From CALAED01 sp937891035 (lineage in GTDB: Bacteria > Actinomycetota > Actinomycetes > Streptosporangiales > Streptosporangiaceae): 25,286 bases of DNA. Location of the stretch: assembly GCA_035642125.1 (NCBI GenBank), contig DASQSZ010000264.1, positions 1 to 25,286 of the forward strand, read 5' to 3'. The notes under the pieces were generated by a model, which was not told where the DNA came from, did no database searches, and worked only from the letters and a program-made list of their open reading frames with translations. A program made the position numbers and the translations under genes. Shown here piece by piece: positions 14,741 to 22,155 of this stretch (position 1 is its first letter; every line of letters begins with the position of its first letter).

Positions 14741-15964
14741 TCAGCCGGGCCACGCCACCGGCAGGGCGGCCTCGTCGATCGCGCCGCAGTCGACGGCGCG
14801 GCGCAGATGGGCCTCGATGGCCCTGATGGTGGCCGGCTCGTCGAGCACACCGTCCTTGCCCGCGGTCCGTTTGCGCCAGGCGGTCACCCGCTCGACGGCC
14901 TGGTCGATGCCGTCGAGATACCAGCCGTACACCGCCGCGTACCTGCCTGGCAGGTGCGCGGCGTGGACGTCCCAGCCCTGGTTGAAGCCGTGCCGCAGCG
15001 AGTGCCTGACCAGGCGGGCATGTTCGGCCCAGGCGTGGTGGACGTCTTCTCGCTCCTCGCTCGCCGGGACCACGTTGGTCCCGCCGTCGGCCAGCCGGAC
15101 CCCGGTGCCCGCCAGGCTCACCTGCATGACGTGTCGTGCGAAGTCGCAGGCGGGGTGGTCGAGACGCTGCTGGCCCGGCGGCAGCACGCACGCCGCGGTG
15201 TAGTCGTATACGCCGAAATGCGCCGCGGTCAGCCGGCCGCCGGCCGCCGCGACGATCGCCGGCAGCCCCATCTCCCCGCGGTCGTTGATGATCGCCTCGG
15301 TGGTCTCGACCTGGATCTCGAACCGGAGCCGGCCGGCGGGCAGCCCGAGGGCCTCTTCGAGGCGTCCGCAAAAGTCGGCGAAGACCGCCACATGCTCGGC
15401 CATGATCACCTTGGGGAAGGTCACGGTGAACCCGCTGGGCAGCCGCCCCAGCGTGTCGCGCAGCCCGGTGAGGAACGCGTCGAGCGTGCGCATGGCACGC
15501 TCGTGTCCCCCGTCGGCGAACGACTTGACCCGCAGGCCCCAATAGTGCGGCAGGCCGCGCACCGGGTAGGCCTGCGCGACCGCCTCGACGGCCTGGGCGA
15601 CGTGGGCGTCCTCCTCACCGTCAGGGCGCGTGCCGTATCCGTCCTCGAAGTCGATCCGCAGGTCCTCGACCGGCTCCTTGGCGAGCTTGGCCGCCACCCG
15701 CTCACGCACCCGGGGCGCGAGCTCGGGCGACAGGCCGAACACCTCGCCGAAGGCCGCCGCGTCCGGCGCGTGTGCCTCTAGCAGCCGCAGCGCCTCGGCA
15801 CCGAGGTCGGCGGGCGTGGTCGCGGCGAACCGGTCGGCCGGCACATAGAACGTGTGCACCGGCTGCCGGCCCTCGTCCGCGCCCGGATGGCGGGCGGCGT
15901 GCTCGGCCGTGATGGCGCGGACGCGCTCGGACAGATCGTCGATCGAGGAGACGCTCAGGTTCAC
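14741..15964 (-). CDS. CitE/HpcH-like aldolase family protein (DUF6986 type)
   Basis: The product has 407 residues, or 413 if translation starts at the TTG at 15982. It looks like a TIM-barrel enzyme of the citrate-lyase-beta/HpcH aldolase superfamily. Numbered from the TTG, the acidic stretch RIDFEDGYG (Asp111, Glu113, Asp114) and FEIQVETTEA (Glu222, Glu226) match the metal- and substrate-site segments of that superfamily. I prefer the GTG at 15964 because GGGGGA lies ten bases upstream. Members of this superfamily make or break C-C bonds in glyoxylate- or acyl-CoA-type compounds. The reaction here is unknown; glyoxylate from ureide breakdown is a candidate substrate by inference only. It is the last gene of the minus-strand operon, 38 bases after the DUF1116 gene. 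Confidence 0.8.
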   Translation of the reverse strand: MNLSVSSIDDLSERVRAITAEHAARHPGADEGRQPVHTFYVPADRFAATTPADLGAEALRLLEAHAPDAAAFGEVFGLSPELAPRVRERVAAKLAKEPVEDLRIDFEDGYGTRPDGEEDAHVAQAVEAVAQAYPVRGLPHYWGLRVKSFADGGHERAMRTLDAFLTGLRDTLGRLPSGFTVTFPKVIMAEHVAVFADFCGRLEEALGLPAGRLRFEIQVETTEAIINDRGEMGLPAIVAAAGGRLTAAHFGVYDYTAACVLPPGQQRLDHPACDFARHVMQVSLAGTGVRLADGGTNVVPASEEREDVHHAWAEHARLVRHSLRHGFNQGWDVHAAHLPGRYAAVYGWYLDGIDQAVERVTAWRKRTAGKDGVLDEPATIRAIEAHLRRAVDCGAIDEAALPVAWPG

Positions 15965-16002
15965 GACGCCATGATCCCCCAAGATCGTGGTGATTGTGTC
16001 CG

Positions 16003-17442
16003 TTAAGGTCCGGGAACGAGCCCGGCCAGCGCGTCGAGCGCCGCGGTGAACACCTCGGCCGGCGGCGCGACGAGCCCCGCGCCGACCTGGCCGACGCCCG
16101 GGACCCGCCCCGCGATGCCGGTGTTGACGAACGGCAGAATGCCGGTGCGGACGACCCGGGCGACGTCGATCCCGACGGGGGTGCCGCGGAAGGACAGGAT
16201 CGGCACCTGGAAGGCGGGATGCTCGGCCAGCGTGATCTCGTACATGCCGCGCGTGGCGGCGAGCGCGTCGGGAACCTCACCGCCGACGAACCGGACGATC
16301 GCCGGCGCCGCCGCCATGGCGAACCCGCCCACGCCGATCGTCTCGGTGATGGTCGAGTCGCCGATGTCGGGGTTGGCGTCGCCCGGCCCGTACGAGCCGA
16401 GGTAGAGCCCGTCCGGCACGGCGGCGGGCGCGGTGAACCAGCGATCTCCCGTGCCCGAGACCTGGATGCCGAAGTCGGTGCCGTTGCGCGCCATCGCCAC
16501 GACGAGGCTGGAGCCCGGCACGTCCCGGGCCGCGTCCGCGCTCGCCTTGCCCGCGGCCATCGCCAGGTTGAGGAAGAAGTGGTCGTTGCCGGCGACGAAC
16601 CGCAGCACGTCGGCGATGTCATCCTGCGGCGCGTCGCATTCGGCGATGTCGGCCGCCAGCTCGCGGCACAGCAGCGTGGTCGCGGCGCGATTGCGGTTGT
16701 GCAGTTCGTCGCCCATCTGCAGGGCGTGCGCCATGATCGCCTTGAGGTCCACCGGACCGTGCGCCCGCACCGCGGCCCGCAGCACCGGGCCGAGCACCGC
16801 CGACATCCAGCGCAGCCGCCTGATCACCTCTGGGCCGTACGCGCCGTACCGCAGCACCTTGCCGAGGCCCTCGTTGAGCGAACAGTAAGCGCGTCGCCCC
16901 GACCGGCCGCCGGCGCCGCGATCTTCGACCACGAGCATCCACATCGACGGGCTGACCACTCCGGCCATCGGGCCCACTGTCTGACGGTGATGACAGGAGT
17001 CGAGCACGACCTGCCCGGCGGCGAGCGTCTTTTCCGCCTCGTCCGGCGTTCGGGCCAGCTCCTCCAACAGCATCGCCCCGATGAGCGCGCCGCGCAGCGG
17101 ACCGGAGGCGCGCTCCCAGGTGATGGGCGGCCCCGCGTGCAAAAACGTGCCCGGCTCGAGGTCGAGCACTTCACGCGCGGGTCGTACGTCGACCAGGTGC
17201 GGATGCACGGCCAGCAGGCGTTTCAGCGCCGCCGCGTTGGCGTCCGCGCGGCGCGGGTCGCCCATGACGGCGGCGAGTGCGCCCTCGGTGCCGGGCGGCG
17301 GCGGGCGCCAGTCCACGGACTCGGCCGGCACCGCCTGCTCGGCGAGCGCCTCGGCCAGCAGCGGCGTCCCGGCCGCCACGACCGTGAGGTCCTTGACCAG
17401 CAGACCGCCAAGACCTTGGTCCGGCGGTTCAGACAACGTCAA
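16003..17442 (-). CDS. DUF1116 protein, YlbE/AllG-like oxamate carbamoyltransferase subunit
   Basis: The 479-residue product belongs to the DUF1116 family, represented by E. coli YlbE. The N-terminal VDWRPP segment (about 39-44), the GDELHNRNRAAT segment and the glycine-rich C-terminal third are typical. Together with FdrA and a DUF2877 protein, E. coli YlbE has been linked to oxamate carbamoyltransferase, which splits oxalurate into oxamate and carbamoyl phosphate in allantoin use. I chose a TTG at 17442 because it overlaps the fdrA stop (TTGA) and has AAGGA at 17451-17455, eight bases away. The open frame extends to 17598, but that part lies within fdrA and is unlike the family. No carbamate kinase is seen in the window. 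Confidence 0.85.
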   Translation of the reverse strand: MTLSEPPDQGLGGLLVKDLTVVAAGTPLLAEALAEQAVPAESVDWRPPPPGTEGALAAVMGDPRRADANAAALKRLLAVHPHLVDVRPAREVLDLEPGTFLHAGPPITWERASGPLRGALIGAMLLEELARTPDEAEKTLAAGQVVLDSCHHRQTVGPMAGVVSPSMWMLVVEDRGAGGRSGRRAYCSLNEGLGKVLRYGAYGPEVIRRLRWMSAVLGPVLRAAVRAHGPVDLKAIMAHALQMGDELHNRNRAATTLLCRELAADIAECDAPQDDIADVLRFVAGNDHFFLNLAMAAGKASADAARDVPGSSLVVAMARNGTDFGIQVSGTGDRWFTAPAAVPDGLYLGSYGPGDANPDIGDSTITETIGVGGFAMAAAPAIVRFVGGEVPDALAATRGMYEITLAEHPAFQVPILSFRGTPVGIDVARVVRTGILPFVNTGIAGRVPGVGQVGAGLVAPPAEVFTAALDALAGLVPGP

Positions 17443-19049
17443 CGTCGATGTCCTTCGCTCACGCTCTGCGCAGAGATTTCGATCAGGGATACGGCGTGCC
17501 TGGCGGCCGCCGCGTTCGAGGCGAACACCGCCGCGCCGGCGTCGCGCAACGCGGCCGCCTGCCGGTCGCGGCCTTGTGGGTCGTGCGGGGTTCCGCACAA
17601 CGACACGACGACCGCGGTGTCGCCGGCGCCGCCGATCAGCGGCGCGAGCCGGGCGGCCGGGTCGGGCTCGGCGGCGTACCCCAGCACGACGTCGAGGAGC
17701 ACGACCGCGCAGCCGGGGTCGGCGAACTCGGCGGCGAGCCGGTCGAGACGCAGCGATGGATCGATCATCGGATGCGCCCTGCCTTCGGTGAGCCGGTCGT
17801 CACCGAAGTCGATCATGATGTGGCCGGTCGTCCCCGCCGGCCGGCCGGCGAGGTTGGAATGCACCGTGCCCAACGCGTCGGCGGCGACGAGGAGGGCCTC
17901 GGCGCACAGGGTGCCGCCGACGAACAGCCCGCGCAGCGCGCCGGGGCGTGGCGGCCGCGGCACGGCGGCCGGCCACGACGGCCACTGCGGCACCCCGACG
18001 CCGAGCATGGACAGCGCCGCCTCGACGGCGGCGGTCAGATCGTGCTCCCGCCAGCCGGTGGCCGGCGACCGGTCGGCGGGGTCGCCGAGCACCCCGAAGA
18101 CCACGGGCGTGCTGAGCCGCCGGGCGGCCTCTCTGATCAGCGCGGCGACGGGCGGCGCCGGCGGTTTGGACACCACGATGATGAGCTCGGTGGCCGGGTC
18201 GGCGTTAAGGGCAGCCAGCGCCTGGAGCGTGCCACGGCCGCTGACCTCGGCGGACAGGTCCCGGCCACCGACGCCGATGGCGTGGCTCACGCCGACGCCG
18301 GCCGCGTCCAGCAGGCACATCACCTGCTGGGAGCCGGTGCCCGAAGCCGCGACGACACCGACGGGACCCGGCCGCACGGCGTTGGCGAAGCCGAGCCCGG
18401 CCCCACCGACCACGGCCGTGCCGCAGTCGGGCCCCATCACGATCAGCCCCCGCCTGGCGGCCGCGTCCTTGAGCAGGATCTCCTGCTTTACCGGCACGTT
18501 GTCGCTGAAGATCATGACGTTCAGGCCGGCCTCCAGCGCGTCCATGGCCTCGACGAACGCGTGCCTGCCTGGCACCGACACCAGCGCCAGCGTCGCCGCG
18601 CCCCGGGCGGCCCGGAGGCGGGCGGCGGCCGCCGAGATGGTCCTGGCGGGCCGCTGGCCGGCGTCGGCGAAGCCGGACGCGCCCGCCGCCGGCGCCTCGG
18701 TGAGCATGGAGTCGAGCAGGTCGCGCGCCCCGCCGAGCGTCGCCTCGTCGGCCGCTCTGATCGCGACCACGAGGTCGTTGGGGCCGACGTCGGGCGGCGC
18801 GGTGAAGCCCATCCGGCCAAGCAGCTCAAGGTTGAGGTCGGTGGCCATGGCGGTCAGCGCGTCCAGCACGCCGTCACGTTCGGTCAGGCCTCGGCTGATC
18901 CGCATCAAGGTGATCGAGTCGCGGTAAAGCCCGCGCCGGACATCGACCCACGACAGCCCCTCGGGCGTGCGCCGCGCCGCCCGCTCGGCCGCCGGCGCGC
19001 CGTCGGCATGGGGTGCGGTGGCCGCGCCGCGCGCCTTCGGCCCGGTCAT
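17439..19049 (-). CDS. fdrA: FdrA-family acyl-CoA-synthetase-like protein (AllF-like)
   Basis: The 536-residue product resembles E. coli FdrA (about 555 residues), a relative of the succinyl-CoA ligase alpha subunit. Visible features are a poorly conserved 30-residue N-terminal tail, GPDCGT (206-211), ASGTGSQ (235-241) and GVGGRDLS (259-266), which belong to the CoA-binding/ligase-like region. Earlier names call it an acyl-CoA synthetase, but FdrA with DUF1116 and DUF2877 partners is linked to oxamate carbamoyltransferase in E. coli. All three partners are adjacent here. The ATG at 19049 overlaps the stop of the DUF2877 gene (ATGA), which fixes the start; an open frame to 19607 lies inside that gene. 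Stoichiometric coupling of the three subunits is likely. Confidence 0.88.
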   Translation of the reverse strand: MTGPKARGAATAPHADGAPAAERAARRTPEGLSWVDVRRGLYRDSITLMRISRGLTERDGVLDALTAMATDLNLELLGRMGFTAPPDVGPNDLVVAIRAADEATLGGARDLLDSMLTEAPAAGASGFADAGQRPARTISAAAARLRAARGAATLALVSVPGRHAFVEAMDALEAGLNVMIFSDNVPVKQEILLKDAAARRGLIVMGPDCGTAVVGGAGLGFANAVRPGPVGVVAASGTGSQQVMCLLDAAGVGVSHAIGVGGRDLSAEVSGRGTLQALAALNADPATELIIVVSKPPAPPVAALIREAARRLSTPVVFGVLGDPADRSPATGWREHDLTAAVEAALSMLGVGVPQWPSWPAAVPRPPRPGALRGLFVGGTLCAEALLVAADALGTVHSNLAGRPAGTTGHIMIDFGDDRLTEGRAHPMIDPSLRLDRLAAEFADPGCAVVLLDVVLGYAAEPDPAARLAPLIGGAGDTAVVVSLCGTPHDPQGRDRQAAALRDAGAAVFASNAAAARHAVSLIEISAQSVSEGHRR

Positions 19050-20002
19050 GTGGGCGGATGGCTGAGCGACAGCGCCGCCCGGCAGCCGGCGAGCAGTCCC
19101 CAGGCCAGGTCGGCGCCCGATGTGTGCCCCGCGCTCAACAAGCGGCGGACGGCCGGGCGTATCGGCTCTTGCCCGGCGATCCCGTGCAGGACCGCGGCCA
19201 CCTCTGCCGCGGCCTCGCCGCGGGCGGCGCAGTGCAGCAGCGACGCGGCGAGCGAGGTCGTACGGGTGTCGGCGTGGGCGGTGACGGCGGCGCCGAGCCA
19301 ATCGGCGAGCCAAACCGCCGTCCCGCCGCCCGGCACCGCGCCGCCCAGCAGCCGCAGCGCGAGCAGCAGCCCGGCCAGCACGTCGTCGCCGCTGGGCGTC
19401 AGGCCCGGGCCGAGCCCGACGATGCGCTCGGCGGCGTCCACGGCGTGCGCCAGGTCGCCGGCGGCGCACCGGTCGGCCAGCAGCTCGGGGCCGGGATGGC
19501 CGCCAAGACCGAACCGCCCGGCGTCCATCGCGGCCTCCAAGGCCACCGCGCCGTGCGCCAGGCGGGCCGCCGAGATGGGGCCGAGCACCGGGGACGGGTC
19601 CCACCATCGCCGCGCCCGGACGCGCAGCCGGGGGGTCCCGTTTTGGGCGACGATGTCGATGAACCCCTCGCCGATGACCGCGTCGTCGCCGTCGTGGATC
19701 CCGTTGAACGGCTGCAGCCTGCTATTCGCCCCCACCACGATCGCGTTCGGCAGCCGTACGGCGTCGGCGCTGACGACGGCGACCACACGCGGCTCGGCGG
19801 CCACCCGGACCTCGAGGTAGACGGCCGACGCGAAGACGGCGATCAGCCGGGCCGGATGGCGCTGACCGTCGAGTAGCCGCCGCAGCGAGAGACTGGCGGC
19901 GCCGGCCACCGGAGCGTGCATCGCCCGGCCCGGCCGAGGCCGAAGCTGGGGGGTGGAACGTCGTGCGGGCCGCGGACGCGCGCGAACGGCGGGGGACGTC
20001 AC
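19046..20002 (-). CDS. DUF2877 protein, YlbF/AllH-like subunit
   Basis: The 318-residue product carries the DUF2877 hallmark GLGPGLTPSGDD (196-207) followed by a hydrophobic helix, and PFNGIHDGD-type sequence in its N-terminal half. E. coli YlbF is the family reference and the third component linked to oxamate carbamoyltransferase. The frame is open up to 20104, but I chose the GTG at 20002: GAGG lies eight bases before it, a candidate promoter starts transcription near 20101, and sequence upstream is not family-like. An internal ATG at 19921 is another possible start. It is the first gene of the operon and diverges from the PucR-type regulator. Confidence 0.8.
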   Translation of the reverse strand: MTSPAVRARPRPARRSTPQLRPRPGRAMHAPVAGAASLSLRRLLDGQRHPARLIAVFASAVYLEVRVAAEPRVVAVVSADAVRLPNAIVVGANSRLQPFNGIHDGDDAVIGEGFIDIVAQNGTPRLRVRARRWWDPSPVLGPISAARLAHGAVALEAAMDAGRFGLGGHPGPELLADRCAAGDLAHAVDAAERIVGLGPGLTPSGDDVLAGLLLALRLLGGAVPGGGTAVWLADWLGAAVTAHADTRTTSLAASLLHCAARGEAAAEVAAVLHGIAGQEPIRPAVRRLLSAGHTSGADLAWGLLAGCRAALSLSHPPT

Positions 20003-20085
20003 CGGCAGGACCTCACAAATGACTGAGACGTGGACAACAAGCAACCACCATTGAACGCGAACGTAGACCCCGCACGCGTCTGGTC

Positions 20086-20098
20086 GTATGGAGCATAC
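20086..20098. promoter_or_regulatory. Candidate operator GTATG-gag-CATAC
   Basis: This is a perfect five-base inverted repeat with a three-base centre, sitting just downstream of the inferred minus-strand transcription start near 20101. It continues into GCATACTGCCAA (20093-20104). The site in front of the permease gene reads GCATATGCCAA (22070-22080), the same apart from one base. It is a candidate site for the adjacent PucR-type regulator. Confidence 0.4.
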
Positions 20099-20107
20099 TG
20101 CCAAGCA

Positions 20108-20136
20108 ATATTGTCATTCTTCGTAGAAATTGTCAG
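20108..20136 (-). promoter_or_regulatory. Candidate promoter for the DUF2877-fdrA-DUF1116 operon
   Basis: Read on the minus strand, CTGACA (20136-20131) is separated by 17 bases from CAATAT (20113-20108). This gives a start near 20101 and a leader of about 100 bases to the GTG at 20002. The region is clearly AT-richer than its surroundings. Confidence 0.45.
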
Positions 20137-20159
20137 TGTTGAGTACTGGCCCGTAGCGA
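20110..20159 (+). promoter_or_regulatory. ATTGTCA direct repeat and candidate promoter of the PucR-type gene
   Basis: ATTGTCA occurs at 20110-20116 and 20129-20135, spaced 19 bases start to start. The dyad TTC-GTA-GAA (20120-20128) lies between the copies. Each TTGTCA can act as a -35: the first with CAGTGT (20134-20139, spacer 17), the second with TAGCGA (20154-20159, spacer 18). The repeats overlap the opposite-strand promoter, so binding here could control both directions. Confidence 0.4.
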
Positions 20160-20197
20160 TTGGGACCTATCGGACGATGTGAGCACCGAGAGGTGAG

Positions 20198-22012
20198 GTG
20201 AGCCCCCGCATGCCCCACATCCCGGCGGAATCCCGTCAACGTACTGCCCGTCCGGATCCCACCACCCCACCCACCCTCCGGTTGGCCAGCACGGGCACGC
20301 TCACCTACGGGCTGTCCGTCGGTGAGGTCCTCGGCGTGTCCACGCTCGCCGACGCCCGCCTGATCGGCGGCGCGTCCGGGGTGGATCGGCGCATCGTACA
20401 GCGGCTCAACGTCATGGAGGTCCCCGACATCCTGGCGTGGGTGAAGCCGCACGAACTGCTGCTCACGACGGGTTATCCGCTGCGCAACACACCCCAGTCG
20501 CTGGACCGGCTGGTGGCGGACCTCAACGATCGCGGGCTGGCCGCGTTGGCGATAAAGCTTGGCCGCTACCTCGACGATCTGCCGCCGGAGATGATCGAGC
20601 AGGCGGACCGGCTCGGCTTTCCGCTGATCTTGCTGCCCAACGACGTGGGCTTCGACGACATCCTCAACCAGGTCCTCACCGACATCCTCAACCGGCAGGC
20701 CGCGATCTTGGCCCGTACGGAGGAGGTGCACCGGGCGCTCGTCCAGATCGTGCTGGGCGGCGGGGGACTGCAGGAGGTCGCCGACGAGGTCGCCGGCCTG
20801 CTCGAGACGGCGGTGCTGGCCGTGGACGGCGATGGCAGGCCGCTGGCCGCGGCCGGGCCGGAGGCGGAGATCGCCGCCTGTCTCGACGATTCCGGTCGCG
20901 TGGTCGCACCGCTCGACGGCACCGCGACTCGCGCGCCCGGCGGGGCCAGGGGTCTCGCGGCGCGCTCGCCCGGCCCGTCGATCGGCGCGGCCGTCCGTCC
21001 GGGCGGCCCGTTCTACGGTCTCACCGGGACGCACGCCGTCGTGCCCGTCGTGGCCGGAGGGTTCGACCACGGCCGGATCATCGCCTTCAGCTCGAGTGGA
21101 ATGCTCCGGGAAAGTGATATCGGCATCTTGGAGCGGGTCGCCACGGTGGCCGCGCTCGTCATCACCAAGCAGCAGGCGGTGGCCGCGGTGGAAAGCAAGT
21201 ACCGCGCCGACTTCCTGCGCGACGTGCTGACCGGACGGGCCGGCGACGGCGACCGCGTGGTCGCGCACTGTGTCGGGTTCGGCTGGGACTTCGACCGGCC
21301 GATCGCCGTTCTGGTGGCCGAGATGGACCCAGAGCAGCGCCGCGGTGAGGCGCGCGGGGACGATGGCCGGGCGCGCGGCGATGACCGGCAGGCCCAAGAC
21401 CGGCTCGCCGCCGCGTGGGCCACCGCCGTGCGCCGCCGCGACCGGGGCGCCGCGGTCGCGGCCTTCTCGCACGAGGTCGTCGCGGTCGTCGGCGTGCCGC
21501 CGGACGGGGAGCTGTCCGGGCTCGTCAAGGACGCGACCGCCGCGTTCGCCGATCATGTGAGCATGCGCGGCACGTTCTCGACCGGGGTGAGCCGCACCGT
21601 CACCACGCCCGTTGAGCTGCCAGACGCCTACGACCAGGCGGTCAAGGCCGTGAAGGTGGGCCGCCAGCTGCACGGACTCGGCGCGGTGGCGCATTTCGAC
21701 CAGCTGGGCGTCTACCGCCTGCTCAGCCTGGTGCCCGATACCCAGGAGCTGCGCGCCTTCGTCGATGAGACGCTGGGCGAGCTGGCCGGCGACACCGACC
21801 CGGAGGCGCTCGACCTGCGCCGCACGCTGCAGGTGCTGCTCGAGACCAACCTCAACGTCGCGGAGACGGCCCGGCGGCTGCATTTTCACTACAACACGCT
21901 GCGCTACCGCATCGGCAAGCTGGAGCGGCTGCTCGGGCCGTTCACCGAGGACGCGCACCTGCGGCTCAATTTGACGCTGGCGTTGCACGTGCTACGCATG
22001 CGCGGCATCTGA
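20198..22012 (+). CDS. PucR-family transcriptional regulator
   Basis: This is a 604-residue activator-type regulator of the PucR/CdaR group. It has an N-terminal purine-catabolism PucR domain (about 38-160, with EVPDILAWVKPHELLLTTGYPL), a central GAF/GGDEF-like region (about 190-530) and a C-terminal PucR helix-turn-helix. In the latter, NLNVAETARRLHFHYNTLRY begins at about residue 551. B. subtilis PucR controls purine catabolism in response to allantoin-type signals. The position between the oxamate-type operon and the permease/hydroxylase genes fits a local regulator of all of them. The GTG at 20198 follows GAGAGG at 20188-20193 with a short gap; an ATG at 20210 is an alternative. Confidence 0.9.
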   Translation: MSPRMPHIPAESRQRTARPDPTTPPTLRLASTGTLTYGLSVGEVLGVSTLADARLIGGASGVDRRIVQRLNVMEVPDILAWVKPHELLLTTGYPLRNTPQSLDRLVADLNDRGLAALAIKLGRYLDDLPPEMIEQADRLGFPLILLPNDVGFDDILNQVLTDILNRQAAILARTEEVHRALVQIVLGGGGLQEVADEVAGLLETAVLAVDGDGRPLAAAGPEAEIAACLDDSGRVVAPLDGTATRAPGGARGLAARSPGPSIGAAVRPGGPFYGLTGTHAVVPVVAGGFDHGRIIAFSSSGMLRESDIGILERVATVAALVITKQQAVAAVESKYRADFLRDVLTGRAGDGDRVVAHCVGFGWDFDRPIAVLVAEMDPEQRRGEARGDDGRARGDDRQAQDRLAAAWATAVRRRDRGAAVAAFSHEVVAVVGVPPDGELSGLVKDATAAFADHVSMRGTFSTGVSRTVTTPVELPDAYDQAVKAVKVGRQLHGLGAVAHFDQLGVYRLLSLVPDTQELRAFVDETLGELAGDTDPEALDLRRTLQVLLETNLNVAETARRLHFHYNTLRYRIGKLERLLGPFTEDAHLRLNLTLALHVLRMRGI

Positions 22013-22066
22013 CGGAGCCTCGCCGCTCCATCGTTGTCCGATATTGCCCAATGGATCACGGTTGAT

Positions 22067-22080
22067 TTGGCATATGCCAA
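22067..22080. promoter_or_regulatory. Perfect palindrome TTGGCATATGCCAA before the permease
   Basis: This 14-base perfect palindrome lies 75 bases upstream of the permease ATG in an AT-richer gap. It shares GCATA-TGCCAA with the dyad region in front of the divergent operon. It is a strong candidate operator; the protein that binds it is inferred to be the PucR-type regulator. Confidence 0.5.
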
Positions 22081-22098
22081 CGATGTCGGCGGGAGTGG

Positions 22099-22108
22099 GT
22101 AGATCTAC
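22099..22108. repeat. Palindrome GTAGATCTAC
   Basis: A second perfect palindrome (10 bases) lies 47 bases before the permease start. It overlaps TACGTT (22106-22111), which fits a -10 pattern, but no -35 at proper spacing is evident. It could be an operator or chance. Confidence 0.3.
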
Positions 22109-22155
22109 GTTGCCCGCATACCCGGACCGGTTGGGGGCGATGGAGGGGGAGGAGC

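Noticed and set aside
15994..18927. Plus-strand open frame of 977 codons opposite the DUF1116 and fdrA genes
   Set aside because: It is antisense to conserved proteins with overlapping starts and stops, and its composition is that of a shadow frame.
19050..19607. N-terminal extension of fdrA into the DUF2877 gene
   Set aside because: The extension is antiquated-looking shadow sequence within a conserved gene. The ATGA overlap at 19046-19049 gives a natural start.
20003..20104. Upstream extension of the DUF2877 protein to a start at 20104
   Set aside because: It would begin upstream of the likely transcription start near 20101 and is not family-like. GAGG before the GTG at 20002 is a better signal.
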